Of a stretch of 26,443 bases of DNA, positions 9,901-21,200 are shown piece by piece. The stretch is from Pigoraptor vietnamica. Lineage: Eukaryota; Opisthokonta; Filasterea. The notes below the pieces were generated by a model. It saw only the letters and a list, made by a program, of their open reading frames with translations. It was not told where the DNA came from and did not search any database. The first letter of the stretch is position 1. The number at the start of each line of letters is the position of its first letter. A program made the position numbers and the translations under genes. The stretch spans positions 1 to 26,443 of the forward strand of contig CALSCQ010002977.1 of assembly GCA_943704525.1 (NCBI GenBank), written 5' to 3'.

Positions 9901-12470
9901 AAGGACGAGCTCGACATTGTGTCGCTGTCGTACCTTCTCGTGCAGCTCAAGGAGCGCATTCAGCACCCCGACTCGCGGTGGACGCGGGCGGAGCAGACTA
10001 TTCTGTGCGACTCGTTCGACGTGCTCGAGGATGCCATGATGCGTCGCATCTCGATGTTCACGGACCACTTCCCTTTTTCGTCGCCGCCGGGGCACCTTCG
10101 CCAGACCATACGCGCGCTCTGCCTCATCTACGACAACCCCACATATCGCGAGCGCAAGACGCACGCTAAGGATCTTGAGCGCGTTCTCCGCGCGTGCATC
10201 GTGACGTGCTGCGGCGCACTGTACGCGCGGTTCAGTGCGATGGCTGCGCCGGTTGTGCGCCCGTCGAACAAGGCCGCGGCGAGCGCCGAGTCCATCTCCG
10301 CCGAGCTCGACATGATCATGCGGGAAATCGACAACGTCGCCGTCTATTTTCGCACGGATTTTGTGGTGTTCGACGGCTCCCGCATGATCCAGCTCGACCC
10401 GGTCGCCGAGTGCGTCGCGGGATTCGGGCGGCTGCTTGCGGCGGAGGTGGAAGGAGAGCTCGCGGTCACGTTCTCGGACCGTTTTCACCCCGAGGTGTTC
10501 ACGCTGTATCATCGGCTGAGGCGTTACAACGAGCGCAACCTCATTCTCGCGCGGGGCTCGGGTTTCCAGGGCTTTCCGCTCGCGGACATGTTCCGCCCGC
10601 ACGTGGACTCCTGGCTGGCGCAGACGCGCGTCAAGGGCCTGGAGTGGGTGAAGGCTGCCATCGAGTCTGACAAGGTGATTGTCACCTGAACCCTTTTGAC
10701 GTAGGCGGACCTGTCATGTGCGTTTGGAAGTGTAACGCACGATGTGACACTCGTTCTGAACTTATTGCCGGTCGCACAGTTTGCGCCGCTGTCTGACAAG
10801 GAAAGGCACTCGTCGTCTGTCGTCGACCTCTTCTGTATGCTCCACCAGGTACGTCTTTATTGTGTTGCTGTTCAAGTTCTTGTTATCGGTCACCTTCGCG
10901 TTTACTTTCGGCATTTACTGCCCCCAGTTCGCGGACTTTCTTCTCGAACTCAAATGGCCTAACGAAGAGCAAGGCGACCAGTTTTTCACGTCGTTAAGCG
11001 AGGTGTGCGTCGGCGTTGACTGTTGGTGGCGCTGGCACACGGGTCGTTCCTCACCGCTCTACTCCCCTGCAGACCGTTGCGATGATTATTGACTACTTCG
11101 GCGCCAGCATGGTCGAATCGTTAAACACGATCGCCGCGAAAGGCTCGACGTCACCATCGACCTCCCCGCAGCTTACGCGGCGCACGTCTGCGTCGAACAT
11201 GTCTGTTGAGGCGACGAGCACGATTGGTCGTTTCTTTAGCGGCCAAGGGAAGACGCCCTCGCAAGTCCCGTTTGCGGCTGATGTGGGTGCTTGGGCGTCT
11301 CTGTGTGGTTCTAAGTGTGCACCTACCTAGCCGCTAATTGCTAAATTGCGTGGCCTGTGCTCGTAGATTTGCGTCCGACTGAACAACCTCGAGGCTGCTC
11401 GGCAGCAGTTGGGCGAGCTGTACAGCCGCATCGATGCCGACGCCATTGCGGCGCGGTGGAACTCGGCCAACGCGCCAATCCCCGCGACGGAGACCCCTGC
11501 AAGCGACACTCCTGTGGGCGATGCGGACGCTGCGAGCGTCACGAACAACAGCTCGAGTCGCGCGATGCTGCCGTCGACGAGCAACGCCAGCCTCCTCGAC
11601 GGCATGGCGCCCATTTCCCGCCACTTTCAGTCGGCGGCCGACTCCATCCGAGAGCACATGACGGGCCTTGAGTCTCGCCTGTTGGCGCAGGTGCGCCCGG
11701 CGGTGATGAAGGCCATTGACGGTGTGACGACGGAGGAGCCGATGGCCATTGTGCGCTTCTTTTCGAGGCGCAAGGCGAGCGCTGACTTCACGCCGTCCCT
11801 GGGGGAGGTAAACGCCGCGCTCGGCCCGGCAATGGACATTGTGTCCGGAATTCTCGACGAGTATTCGAAGCTGCTGGTGGGTTCGGCTCTGGGTAGTTCC
11901 TGGTTTTGTTGTCTGCCTCTAACGCGTGATGGGACTGTCGCAGTACGGCGATCTCTTTGACACTCTTCTCGCGACCGCGTGGGATGCGGCCGTCGAGTGC
12001 ATTGGCGATGCGGTGTCAACGAAGCGATTCGAGTCGGGCCATTCGTTCGAAATGCTGAACCAAGTGCTGGTGGTGAGTGGGAGCTGCGCGCGTGTGTGGG
12101 TGCGATGTGGCGTGCGTTGTTCTCTTAACTGTTGTCACTTGTGCAGACGCTGTGGGACTTCTTCCATGCCGACGGCAGTGGCCTGGCGCCCGAGGCGCTC
12201 AACACAGAGATCTACAAGGTTGTTTTGGAGATGACGAACATTATGCGCTCGCGGCAGTACGATGCCCTCCTTGCGCTGTACAGCCTGCACGAGCGCCACC
12301 CGCGTTGCGCACGTCTACTGCGCGACGCCATGAACATTTCGGACGACAAGGCGTGTCGCGAGTTCGTGGCGCAGATGCGGCGCCCTTCCATTCCGTCGCT
12401 TGCGTCTGTCAAGCGCGCCCTCTCCTTAGCTTCCATGGAGATTCGGCAGCGCGCCAACACGTATGCATAA
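6936..12470 (+). CDS. Munc13/UNC13-family protein (C2 plus MUN domain)
   Basis: This is a putative SNARE-priming or tethering factor for vesicle exocytosis. Sixteen exons join in frame: 6936-7139, 7206-7354, 7419-7596, 7674-7796, 7868-8211, 8277-8508, 8607-8873, 8948-9059, 9165-9297, 9384-10674, 10780-10848, 10928-11002, 11073-11282, 11367-11876, 11944-12072 and 12147-12470 (TAA), giving 1449 aa. Residues 1-68 are low complexity, followed by a Gly/Val repeat (69-118) and an acidic stretch near 178-190. The C2 domain spans about 504-635, with GKDKTGFSDPYV (D522, D528) and VWDED...DNKDDFLG (D574, D576, D595, D596) as likely calcium ligands. The extra amphipathic helix in its third loop and the following WYKLEKR...SGEILL are hallmarks of the Munc13 C2B domain. 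The remainder is helical MUN/MHD-like sequence ending with an LWDFFHADGSGL motif (from about 1344). I see no C1 domain. Position in the family (UNC13, BAIAP3, UNC13D or a fungal-type homologue) is uncertain. Confidence 0.88.
7206..7354 (+). repeat. Gly/Val heptad-like repeat exon of the Munc13 gene
   Basis: This exon encodes GISVVGHGIGAVGKGVGSVG followed by two more copies of a seven-residue KGVGxVG step and VAVGSSVGHGVRHVG. Lys or His recurs among Gly and small hydrophobic residues. The DNA repeat period is 21 bp (GGCAAGGGCGTTGGGTCGGTG and variants). Similar Gly/Val-rich stretches in lipid-transfer proteins can form membrane-binding amphipathic surfaces, but that role here is a guess. Confidence 0.8.
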
Positions 12471-12675
12471 AGACTGTTGATGATGCGAAGGGCACACATT
12501 AACGGGAAGGCAGCCAGTGGTGCCTAACGAAATCTTGTGCGTGCACGTCCAGCTAATGCAGTGATGGATGGGCACGTGATGTGTTCACTTGGCCGCGCCA
12601 GTCAGCAGTATGCAGTGTGCTAAGAAAAGGTGCATCACAGCACAACGCTGCCCGTAACGCTCCACTCGTGGCACC
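12471..12675 (+). promoter_or_regulatory. Intergenic promoter of PGRMC-like gene with E-box
   Basis: This 205-bp gap lies between the Munc13 stop and the next ATG. It carries GGCACGTGAT with CACGTG at 12573-12578, about 100 bp upstream of the start at 12676. No other clear element was seen. Confidence 0.4.
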
Positions 12676-13329
12676 ATGTTGGCCAGCATTGCGTCGGCGC
12701 TCTATGACGAGCTCACTTTTGTGAACATCTTGCTCGTCCTCCTCTGCCTCTACCTCATCCGACTCATTCTGGCGCCCACCCCCGACATGAGCGCACGCGG
12801 CCCCCCCTCGCAGGCGGCGTCGAACGCGAGCACGGCGCCGTCCCCTTCGCAACAGCCACCGCAACTGCGCGACTTCACCCTTGCGGAACTGCGCGCTTTT
12901 GATGGTCGCACTCCGCAAACGCCCCTGTACATGGCCATCTCCGGCAAGGTCTTTGACGTTTCTGCCGGCCGACACTTCTACGGTCCAGGTCTGTGGCACT
13001 GCATATCGCAGGTCTGACAAAAGAGAGGCGCGGTGGGCGGAGATGCAAGTGGATGTGGATGTGCGAAGGACTGATGACCTTTGCTCGCAGGTGGACCCTA
13101 TTCGGCGTTTGCGGGACGCGACGCAAGCCGCGGACTTGCCAAGATGGACACGCAGTCGCCGGCGTCCAACATGTACGATGACCTGGCGGACCTGACGCGT
13201 GCGGAGCGCGACATACTCGCGGACTGGGCTGCGAAGCTTGGGGCGAAGTACCCCCAGGTCGGCCGCCTGCGCCCCGAGGCCGCTGAAATGCCGCCCCCCA
13301 CCCCACCAGCCAGCCTGAAGGCAGACTAA
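12676..13329 (+). CDS. Membrane-anchored cytochrome b5-like heme/steroid-binding protein (PGRMC/MAPR family)
   Basis: MAPR proteins are ER-anchored heme proteins that bind cytochromes P450 and influence sterol metabolism. Two exons, 12676-12988 and 13091-13329 (TAA), join in phase 1 to give 183 aa (human PGRMC1 has 195). A single N-terminal membrane segment (about 14-33) is followed by a Pro/Ser/Ala linker to about residue 63. The cytochrome b5-like domain runs from LRDFTLAELRAFDG (64-77) through YMAISGKVFDVSAG to HFYGPGGPYSAFAGRDASRG. Y108 in GGPY matches the axial heme ligand (Tyr113) of PGRMC1, and Y102 matches its Tyr107. The intron splits the codon of G105. The C-terminal tail is Pro-rich. 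It ends 110 bp from the convergent gene at 13440. Confidence 0.92.
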
Positions 13330-13439
13330 AGCCCTGTATTGTTTCGCCCGAAACGCACACAACCACGCAGACAACGCAATCGCAACGACACGGCCCGGCA
13401 TGCAGCTCGGCCCCTGAATGCAGAAGAACTCGCGCAGCG
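13330..13439. other. 110-bp convergent gene junction
   Basis: The stops of the PGRMC-like gene (+) and the His-tract gene (-) face each other across 110 bp, so both 3' ends and polyadenylation signals must lie here or overlap. I see no AATAAA on either strand, and the transcripts may overlap. Confidence 0.5.
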
Positions 13440-14899
13440 TCACACGTCGCCGCCGACCTGAGCCAGTTTTTGGCGCTTCGAAGGCGTGAGGCCCTGCGAT
13501 TCTCCGGGACGCTTCCCGTTCTGCTTGTCGGGCACATCTGCAACCAAACGGAACGCGTCAAACGACGGCACGGCACAACGGACATGTGGACTGACGCCCA
13601 TCGTGACAGGACACGCCGACGAGCCAGGGTGAAAAACGGAGCAATGACAACACGCTGACGTGCCAAGGTGCAAACAATAGCTCACCTTCATCGAGTCCGT
13701 CATCTGCTCCGAAGCGGCGATGGCAAGGCGGCGTTTCAGATACAACGGAGTACAGTCGGAGGTGTTTAGAACGGGCTCAGTAACTGGCCGAGTAGAGTGA
13801 CCCCACACACAGAAACGCAACAGTATGCAACCCACCCCAGCTCTTTTGCGCGTGGTGGGAAAACGCCTCCTCCGTGGCCGACGCATCGAGATGGAGCCCC
13901 TCTGCCTCGTCCTCGCTGTCGTAGCCGCCGCCAATCTTGCTGTTCGCCTGTGCCGACGTCTTCCTCCTACGCTTCTCGTTCTTGAGGTAGAACATGACGC
14001 GCGTGTGAATGTGCTTCGTTAGCACCTCCATGTCTTCAATGTTGAACGCCCGCGCGATGGCCTCGATTTCGGCGTGCCGTGCAAGCACCAGTTCCAGCGC
14101 CTCTGCAACACATGACACGCAAAGATGAGGGAGCGATTCGGTGAAGCACTTCGACAAAACGTCACTTAACGTGGAAATCCAAAACACCCCATGCCAACAG
14201 ATGCACGCACGCAAACCCACTCTTCGTCGGGGACCCAACGAGCAGGGGATCGATATTCCGACGGATGTCTTCCTTGATTGCATGCACAATCTCGTTCACG
14301 CGAGAGTGGAGGACCGTCGAGTTCGGCACGAGCTTGTCAATCTTTTTCAACGTGAACTTGTCAGGAGGAGTCAGAAAGCCGCCGAGCGACGGCCGATCCG
14401 GCGTGCCCGAGACGACCACGTCCTGCGAGAACACAATGGGCCCGTCGAGGAAACTGTTCGGACGCCGAGCCGGCGCGCTGGTCTGAATGGGTTGCGTGGT
14501 GATGACGGGCGCGGGTGACCCGGGCTTCGCATTGCCGATGGCAATCACGTCGCGCTGCAAGTCAACAACCGCGCGCTCGAGGAGGCTGAAACGCTGCGAT
14601 ATGACCTCAAATTGCGCCTTGATCGCCGTCACAATCTCGGCAAACGTCGCCTTGATGCGGCCCTCGAGCTCCTGCGAGAACGCATTTGCTTCCAACGGGC
14701 CGACGCCGACGTGGTCCGTGGGACCGTGCTGTTGCGACGGCCGCGCGGGCGTCTCGGGGGCCTCAAACATGCGCGCAAACTCGCTGTCGCCTGCGGACGT
14801 GTGGTGGACGACTGCGTGCGCCGGCGCGACCCCGCTGTGGTGGTGGTGGTGGTGGTGGTGGTGGTGCGCGTCGGCACCGTGCGCGTCGGTGGCGTCCAT
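13440..14899 (-). CDS. Unidentified His-tract, coiled-coil protein
   Basis: I do not recognise this protein. Four exons join in frame: 14899-14221, 14102-13836, 13783-13686 and 13520-13440 (TGA), giving 374 aa. Features in order are a run of ten His (12-21), a low-complexity segment, a helical/coiled-coil stretch with SQELEGRIKATFAEIVTAIK and a hydrophobic heptad pattern (about 74-120), a Pro/Ser/Thr-rich linker, and a second helical part (FTLKKIDKLVPNSTVLHSRV, then VLARHAEIEAIARAFNIEDM and KNEKRRRK). The tail is acidic, then basic with TPSKRQKL, which looks like a nuclear localisation signal. The last acceptor is uncertain: the first AG (13538) breaks the frame, whereas the AG at 13521 keeps it. 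Phases agree at the other junctions. It shares a divergent promoter with NBAS. The NLS-like tail hints at a nuclear role. Confidence 0.7.
14837..14866 (-). repeat. Pure (CAC)10 codon repeat encoding His10
   Basis: Ten uninterrupted GTG triplets on the plus strand read as ten CAC His codons in the minus-strand gene. The lack of synonymous CAT codons indicates a trinucleotide microsatellite that expanded inside the coding sequence, so its length may vary between alleles. Confidence 0.9.
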
Positions 14900-15248
14900 G
14901 GCGTGCGTGCAAGGCCGCGTCGGTGGGGCGGGGGCAGCGCAGTGTGCGGCGGATGCCCTTTGGACAGTCGCGCGCGGCTGTTTGCGCGGAGTGGCGCGTT
15001 CAAATGGTGGCGCGCAGAGTTGTTGAGGAGTTCACTCCAAGTGCAGCGGAATAAATCTCTGTGCGCGCCAAATTTGGGGGTTTGTATGGCGAATGTATGG
15101 GCGACGGGATGACGCACAAACACAGCCGCATGGCACGTGACATCTCGTGACCTCGGTGCAGTCACGTGAACATTCACGTGATCCTCGCCACTTCAGCAAC
15201 CGCCAGTGAAGAGGAAATCGCCGTGCCTGGCGTGGCTGCGGCACCACA
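14900..15248. promoter_or_regulatory. Divergent promoter of His-tract gene and NBAS, with three E-boxes
   Basis: The 349-bp gap between the ATGs at 14899 (-) and 15249 (+) contains three CACGTG cores at 15134-15139, 15163-15168 and 15175-15180, each in the form [GT]CACGTGA. It also has an E2F-like GCGCCAAA (TTTGGCGC on the other strand) at 15065-15072. I saw no ORF with family motifs. The regulatory role is inferred from motif clustering. Confidence 0.55.
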
Positions 15249-18200
15249 ATGGCGCATGCGCAGCGACACATTCTTTACGACCTGTGGGAGCCCGCCGAGT
15301 GGCCTCCGGACCATAATGTATGTCGTGTCGAGGTAGTCGCTATTGTACTCCTCCATCCGCGTGCTCACAGCTGGCTGCCACTTGTCGCACGCAGGGCGAT
15401 GGCCCAGCGGTCGGCGCCGGTGCCGGTGAGATACGCAAGCATATGTTTATTTGCTCCATGTCACGTTTACTTACGCTCTCCTTCGCAGGTTTGGTGCGAT
15501 CGGCCGGTGCGAAACTGCTCTCCCCTCTGTTCAGGTGGGGCACGGGCAATCGCCTGCTGGCATTTGTGCATAGCTAACTCGCGGTACCGCAGGCTACGGA
15601 ATCTTTTTGTCCCCCAAGATATTCTTGACCGAGTGTCGCTATCGAGTCCGTGGCATCTGGCCATATCTGGGTGGGTGATTTGTGGCTCGCGCCGCGCGTG
15701 GGCAGGTATTGACGTGCGTGAATGCAGAAACGGCGACCTTTTGGCCGTGCTGAAGAGCGAAGGCATCGAGATTCGCGACAAGATCGATGGCTATGCGGCT
15801 GTTCGCGGCGCTCTTGCCTGTGGGTGTGCGCTGCACTCGTCTTTCTGTTGTTGTATTTGTCTTGATGATGCGACGTCCATGCGCAGTCGACAAGGATCCC
15901 TTGCCCCAATGGCGGTGCATTTCATGGAGCCCGGAGTCTTCCACAGTCGCCTTTACATTCAGGTGAGCGGAGCATATCTCGCAGCCGCGCGTGAGTCCAA
16001 CCGCTGAACCGCCTGGTTGGCACAGCACGGGCCACGTGGCTGTCGTGGACAGGAATGCGCGGCAGTTCCGACTGGCGAGCACTTCGGACACCCCTCGTGG
16101 CGGACCCGGGCAGGCTGCGGCCGTGGCATGTCTGGAATGGGGCCGTAAGGTGCGCGGCACGACGGGCTCTGAGTCTAGGTGAGTCGGGCGCGCCAGTCGG
16201 TTCGCTTATTTCCGCGCTCACGAATGGTGCCCTTTTGTTTGCAGTGATTTTGAGCTTATCTCCTTGGACTACGGCGGTGTTCTCAAGACCTTTGTTGTCA
16301 GGCACGTGCTGCTGTGGCTGCGAAACGCGGTGTGTTGTGGTGTTGCTCTGACCGGGCGTTTGCTGTCAACCACCAGCGTGCACGACGGTGCGCCCCAGTC
16401 CATCTGCAACCACCGCATAATCGAGTGTCTCGTCGGACTGGGAGTTTCGGCAATCGCCTATGATGCTTCGCGAGGGCTGCTTTGGGCCAGCGGACCCGTC
16501 GCGCAAGGAGGTGGGTTCAAGGAAGGCGGCTAATCCGGTCGCTTCAAGACTTTTCGCATGTAAGTTTAAGCGGTGAATTCGCCTGCATGCGTGGTGTTTG
16601 CGCAGACGGACTCGGCAAGTCGATCAGCGCATGGCGCGAAATAGGAGAGGCTCCGTTCCTCACTGCGGTGGACGGCGCTCCAGCACCGGCGGCGGTGAGT
16701 GGTCGTGTGGTGCCTACGAGTTGGTGCCAGGCAAGAAATTTTCTCGTTCCTGCTGTCGTCGCTAACATTCTCATTGTGTGCAGTCTGGCGGTGGCGGTTT
16801 TGCGCGGTTGGGTCGCGCTCTTCGTGCTGCCGCTGGGTTTGGAACCCCTCCGCCGGCCTATGTTGCCAGCCTTCGCGTGTCTCCGGACTCTGCGCACGTC
16901 GCTACTTTGATGGCAAATGGCCAGTGCCATGTTTTGCAGCTTCCGTCTCTGCGCCACGTGCGCAGCTTTGGCGCAGCCAGTGAGTCCACCGAGACCGTCA
17001 CAGACTCCGGCGGGTGAGTCGCTTTCTCGTCTGTGGAAATCGGGTGCCTTGACTCACGTGATCTTATTCCACCTAGGGCTAACAACGGCGTTTGGGATGT
17101 TGCGTGGTGGTCTCCCTCGACGCTCGCGATTGCCTGGGAGAACGGCGAGCTGGTCGTGGCGTCCCTCGAGTCAGGCGCAAATCTCCTCGGGCGGCAGGCG
17201 GAGCGGTGCGAGCCGCGCGCCCGATTGGCGACGCCCTGGCACGGCAGCGGCGCGTCCTCCGATGGCTCGGATGGTATGCTCGTTCTGGAGGCCGTCGGCC
17301 CTGGCACGGTGAGCTGTCCCCTCTGGTCGGCGAATGGAAGTGTTCGCGTGCACAAACTTGCTTTGTTCACTGTGGTGCCCGCGCGCAGACCGGTTCTGGC
17401 GAGGCCATCCCAACCGCAGAGGGTTTCGCCAGCCGAATCCGCGCGACGATGGGCGCGGTTTTGCATTTCATGGCCGACAGTGACCGCGATCACGGTGCGC
17501 ATGACGCGCTGTCGTCCGCCGACGCTTCCGTGGGCCATCGCCTCCTTTGGGTGCGGCCCACAACGCCAGAGAACCTCTTCCGGCGACACATTGAAGCCGG
17601 AGAGTACGGTGACGCTCTCGTGCTTGCGCAGCTGTACGGCCTCGATGCCGACCTCGTCTACATGAGGCAATGGAGCAAGGTGGCCGTCTCGCGCGCGTCC
17701 ATCAAAGATTATCTTAGCAAGATTGGCAACATCGAGTGGGTCGTTGCCGAGTGCATCGCGCGTATCCCGCATTCGTTCGAGTCGGCGCGGCTGTTGTTGG
17801 ATTACGGACTGAAGCGGGCGGTTGTGGAGAGGTTGGCGGCGAAGACGACAGTCGACATCACCGACAGTTCTGATCGCAGCGATGTTAGCGATGGCGACGG
17901 GCCCGCGGAGGAAATGGTGGCGGCCGTGAACGTGCTAGGCAGCGCGGAGCTTTCGGAGGCGGAGGTTGCTACCATTCGAAGCCGCCGCATTCTCCTCCAG
18001 TTTCTCGATCGGCTCTCTTCATACGAGGCAGTGTGCCGCTGCACGAAGGCGCCTTTCGACGAAGACGGATACCGGCGCTTTCGTGAGGCGGACATCGTTG
18101 AGGTGGCGTGTGAGTTTGCGTCGGCGGGATCGTTGGCGCAGCTACAGGTCGTTTTACATCGTCATGCCGAGGTCGGTCCCCACATTCTGGCGCTGTTGTC

Positions 18201-21200
18201 ACGTATACCCGAAACGATCGACCCGCGCAAGTACGCGGAGATGTGCCCGACTCGCGAAGGGACGAGCGCGATCAAGTGCCAGCCCTGGCGCGCTCTCGAT
18301 TGGGCGGAGCAGGACAGCGCGGGGTGCCCCGTTCGGCAGCGCGCGCGGCACTTTGAGGACCGCATGCCTCCTTACGACGACGACGCGCGTGGCTTGGGGA
18401 AATACTGTCTGAGTCGCACGGACGTCGAAGTGGCGAGCGCCATGGCCGCTTGGTACGGTGACCGCGCTCAGGAGATCGAAGCGTTCAGCGGCCTCGTCGA
18501 CTTCGCTTTGGCGCTTGTGGATATTGGGGCGCAGAGGGGCTTTGGCGCCAGTCTCCAGGGGATTCGCCAGGACTTGCAATGTCTCCGAACTATCGTGTAT
18601 GCCGCGGGCGCCCCTCCCGCGTTCGGGCTCTCGCAGCTCTTGCCTCTCGACACGAAGGAGCGAATTCGCATGATGCTCGCGTCCTCGGGGCCCGAGTCGA
18701 TCGTGCAAAATGTACGAGATATGTGCCTGCCGTATCTCCGACAGATTGCGAGCGCGGAGTCGGGCCGCACTGTGGTCGCGGACATAACCGGGCCGCTGCG
18801 CGAGTGTCTCGTGGAGTTCGCGGCGGAGGGTCAGTTTAACAAGTGCCTCGCCGTTCTCAGGGAATCGAGGGCCTCTTTGTCGCCCACAGCTCGGATCATC
18901 GCGGACGACAGGCTCCTTATCGAAACCGTGATCGATTGTGCGTATGCGCACAAAGGCTCTGGGATGCGCGCGACGAGCGAATTGCGCGCGGCAGCGGACA
19001 TTCTTCCGCGGCGCGAGAACGACATTGCGTCCGAAACGTATCGCGCACTGTTCTCCCGCGTCGATGCGTTCTTGCACCACGTCTCCGCGGCCGAAATTCT
19101 CGCACGGCATTCGCAGCCGCAGCCACTCGCATATTTTGTCGACTGCGATCGGGATTCGGACGCGGCGCGCACTCTGCTGCTTCGCATTGCGCGAGGCTTC
19201 GGACGCGGAAAGTCTCAAGCGCGTCAGGAATGGCGTAACCTACACGCCGACCTGTGTGCGCTGAGATTGCACGCTTTTCCGTCGCTGACTGAAAGTTGCT
19301 GTCACTCGGCTTATGCCGCGGCTGTCCTGTCGTCGGGCAGACCGGAGCTCTTTGACCTCGTTCGCGAGCTGTGGGGCTCGGACCATGGTGCGGCGGACGT
19401 GAGCCACGCCGAAGCAGCCGAGATCGTCACTACTGCGGCACGCGAGTATTTCAACTCGGCGGCGTCTTTGGGCGATCCGAGTCTAGGGATGGCGCGCAAG
19501 TGCCTCCAGCTTGTCCCGGTCGTAGACTCACAAGTCTCTGCGGAGCAAGACTTGCTAGAGGCGGTCGACATCCTGAACGCTGGCGGCGTGGACATGCTAC
19601 CCGTTCAGGTGCGTCTGTGCGGCGACCGGTTCGAGCTCGTGCAGCGCTATCTCTGGGCAAATGCAACGACGTACAAGCGACCGCAGCGTCTCCTTGAGCT
19701 TTGCCGCGCTCTGGGTGTCTGTCGCGCGGACGGAGCGGGAGGAGTGATTTTGGATGCGAATGCTGCTCGCGCCCTCACTGCGCTCGGATCTCGCGCGACG
19801 GAACTTGGCGACTACGCCGCTGCGTATGGCGTTCTCGCGGACGTCGTCGCGGCGGGCCATTCTGTTGCGTGGGAAGCTTGTCGCGACCTGTCTGCGCAAG
19901 CGGCGGGATCACTAGCGCCCGAGCAATGCCGACGTTTGGCGGCGTTCGCGGTAGCCCACGCGCCCGCGTCCCTTGCGGGCGGTTGCCTCTCGCTCTGGCG
20001 CGCAATCGAAGCCGGTGAGGCTTGTGGGTCGTTTTCGGGGGACTTGAATGTGTGTTTACAGCAGCTCCGACAGGAATGGGCGAGCGACGGCGGAGTCGCG
20101 GAATCCGTGCGCGGCGTGACGGAGCTCGCGTATGGCCCATTTTCTGCTTCGCTGGGGCGCCCGTTTGACGTTGACTCATCCGGCAAAGTGTATACGCGGA
20201 CATGGTCGGAGTGTGCGAGTGCCGCGTTGGAGTTGGCCGACAAGGTTGAGCTCGCATCCCTTCACAGCGACGTTGCGCGCGACAACAACGACGAAGGGCG
20301 CTCGTCGTTGTCCCAGCGACTCTTCCGCGCGTCCGCTGCACTGGGGCTGCAGCAGGAAGGATATGCGATCGATGCCGCAGTTGCTCTCGCTATCGACTGT
20401 GTTGCACGCGACACGCCGCTCGCTATCGGCGTCCTTCTCGGCTTGCCGCACGTCGCCGATGCCGAGCGTTGTCTCGCTATGCTCTCCAACAGCGAGCCGA
20501 TATACATGATGGCGGCGTGTGTGTTTGCGCTGAGGGTTTGCGAACGCTTCCGCGGGTCGTCCAATCCTCCGCCTGCAGAAGAAGACCTCCTCGTATTCAC
20601 TCTCGGACGGTTTCTTTCGGTCGCCGAGCCGTGGATTCGATCGCTGCCACTTCCTTCGCCCCTCGTCGAGGAGGACGTGTCGCGCGCTTGCACGGTCGCG
20701 CGCCAGTACCTCGAAATTCTCGTCAACAGCGCGCAGGCACGCGTTTTGGAAGGTCTCGGCCAAGGTGTAGACGTTCCGCGGTTCGCGAGAGACGATGCGT
20801 ACAAGAAGGACGTGATCTTGCTGCTAGCTTCGAGCCGTGGTGCTGTGCTGTCGACAGCCATGACCCTGGCTGAGCGGTATAACGTTCCGAAGTTCGAGGT
20901 GGCGCTTCGCCATGTTGAATATCTGTTGCTGGAAAGTGGTGTCGGTGTGAAAGAGTTGGCTGAAGCAACCGACTCCCTGAGTGTGCACATCATTGCGAAT
21001 GCAGCGTTGTCGGCTGCTCGTCTTGTCCGCCTCGTCGAGCGCGTTGACGGACGCGACCACGCGCGCCTCGCGGTCGTTGTGTCCCTACTCGCCGACTGCG
21101 CCGCGGCTCTAGGGCCCGCGCAGGAGGGACCCGGCGTCGAAGCGGGCGTATGGTTCATGGCGGGATTGCCATGGAGTGAACATCTCGCGATGCTCCGGAA

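Noticed and set aside
9037-10602. 521-codon open frame on the minus strand
   Set aside because: It is antisense to the conserved C2/MUN exons of the Munc13 gene. Long antisense frames are expected in GC-rich coding DNA and this one has no family motif.
12875-13666. 263-codon minus-strand frame crossing the PGRMC-like gene
   Set aside because: It overlaps clear PGRMC coding exons and an intron of the neighbouring gene. It is low complexity (Arg/Ala/Pro rich) with no motif.
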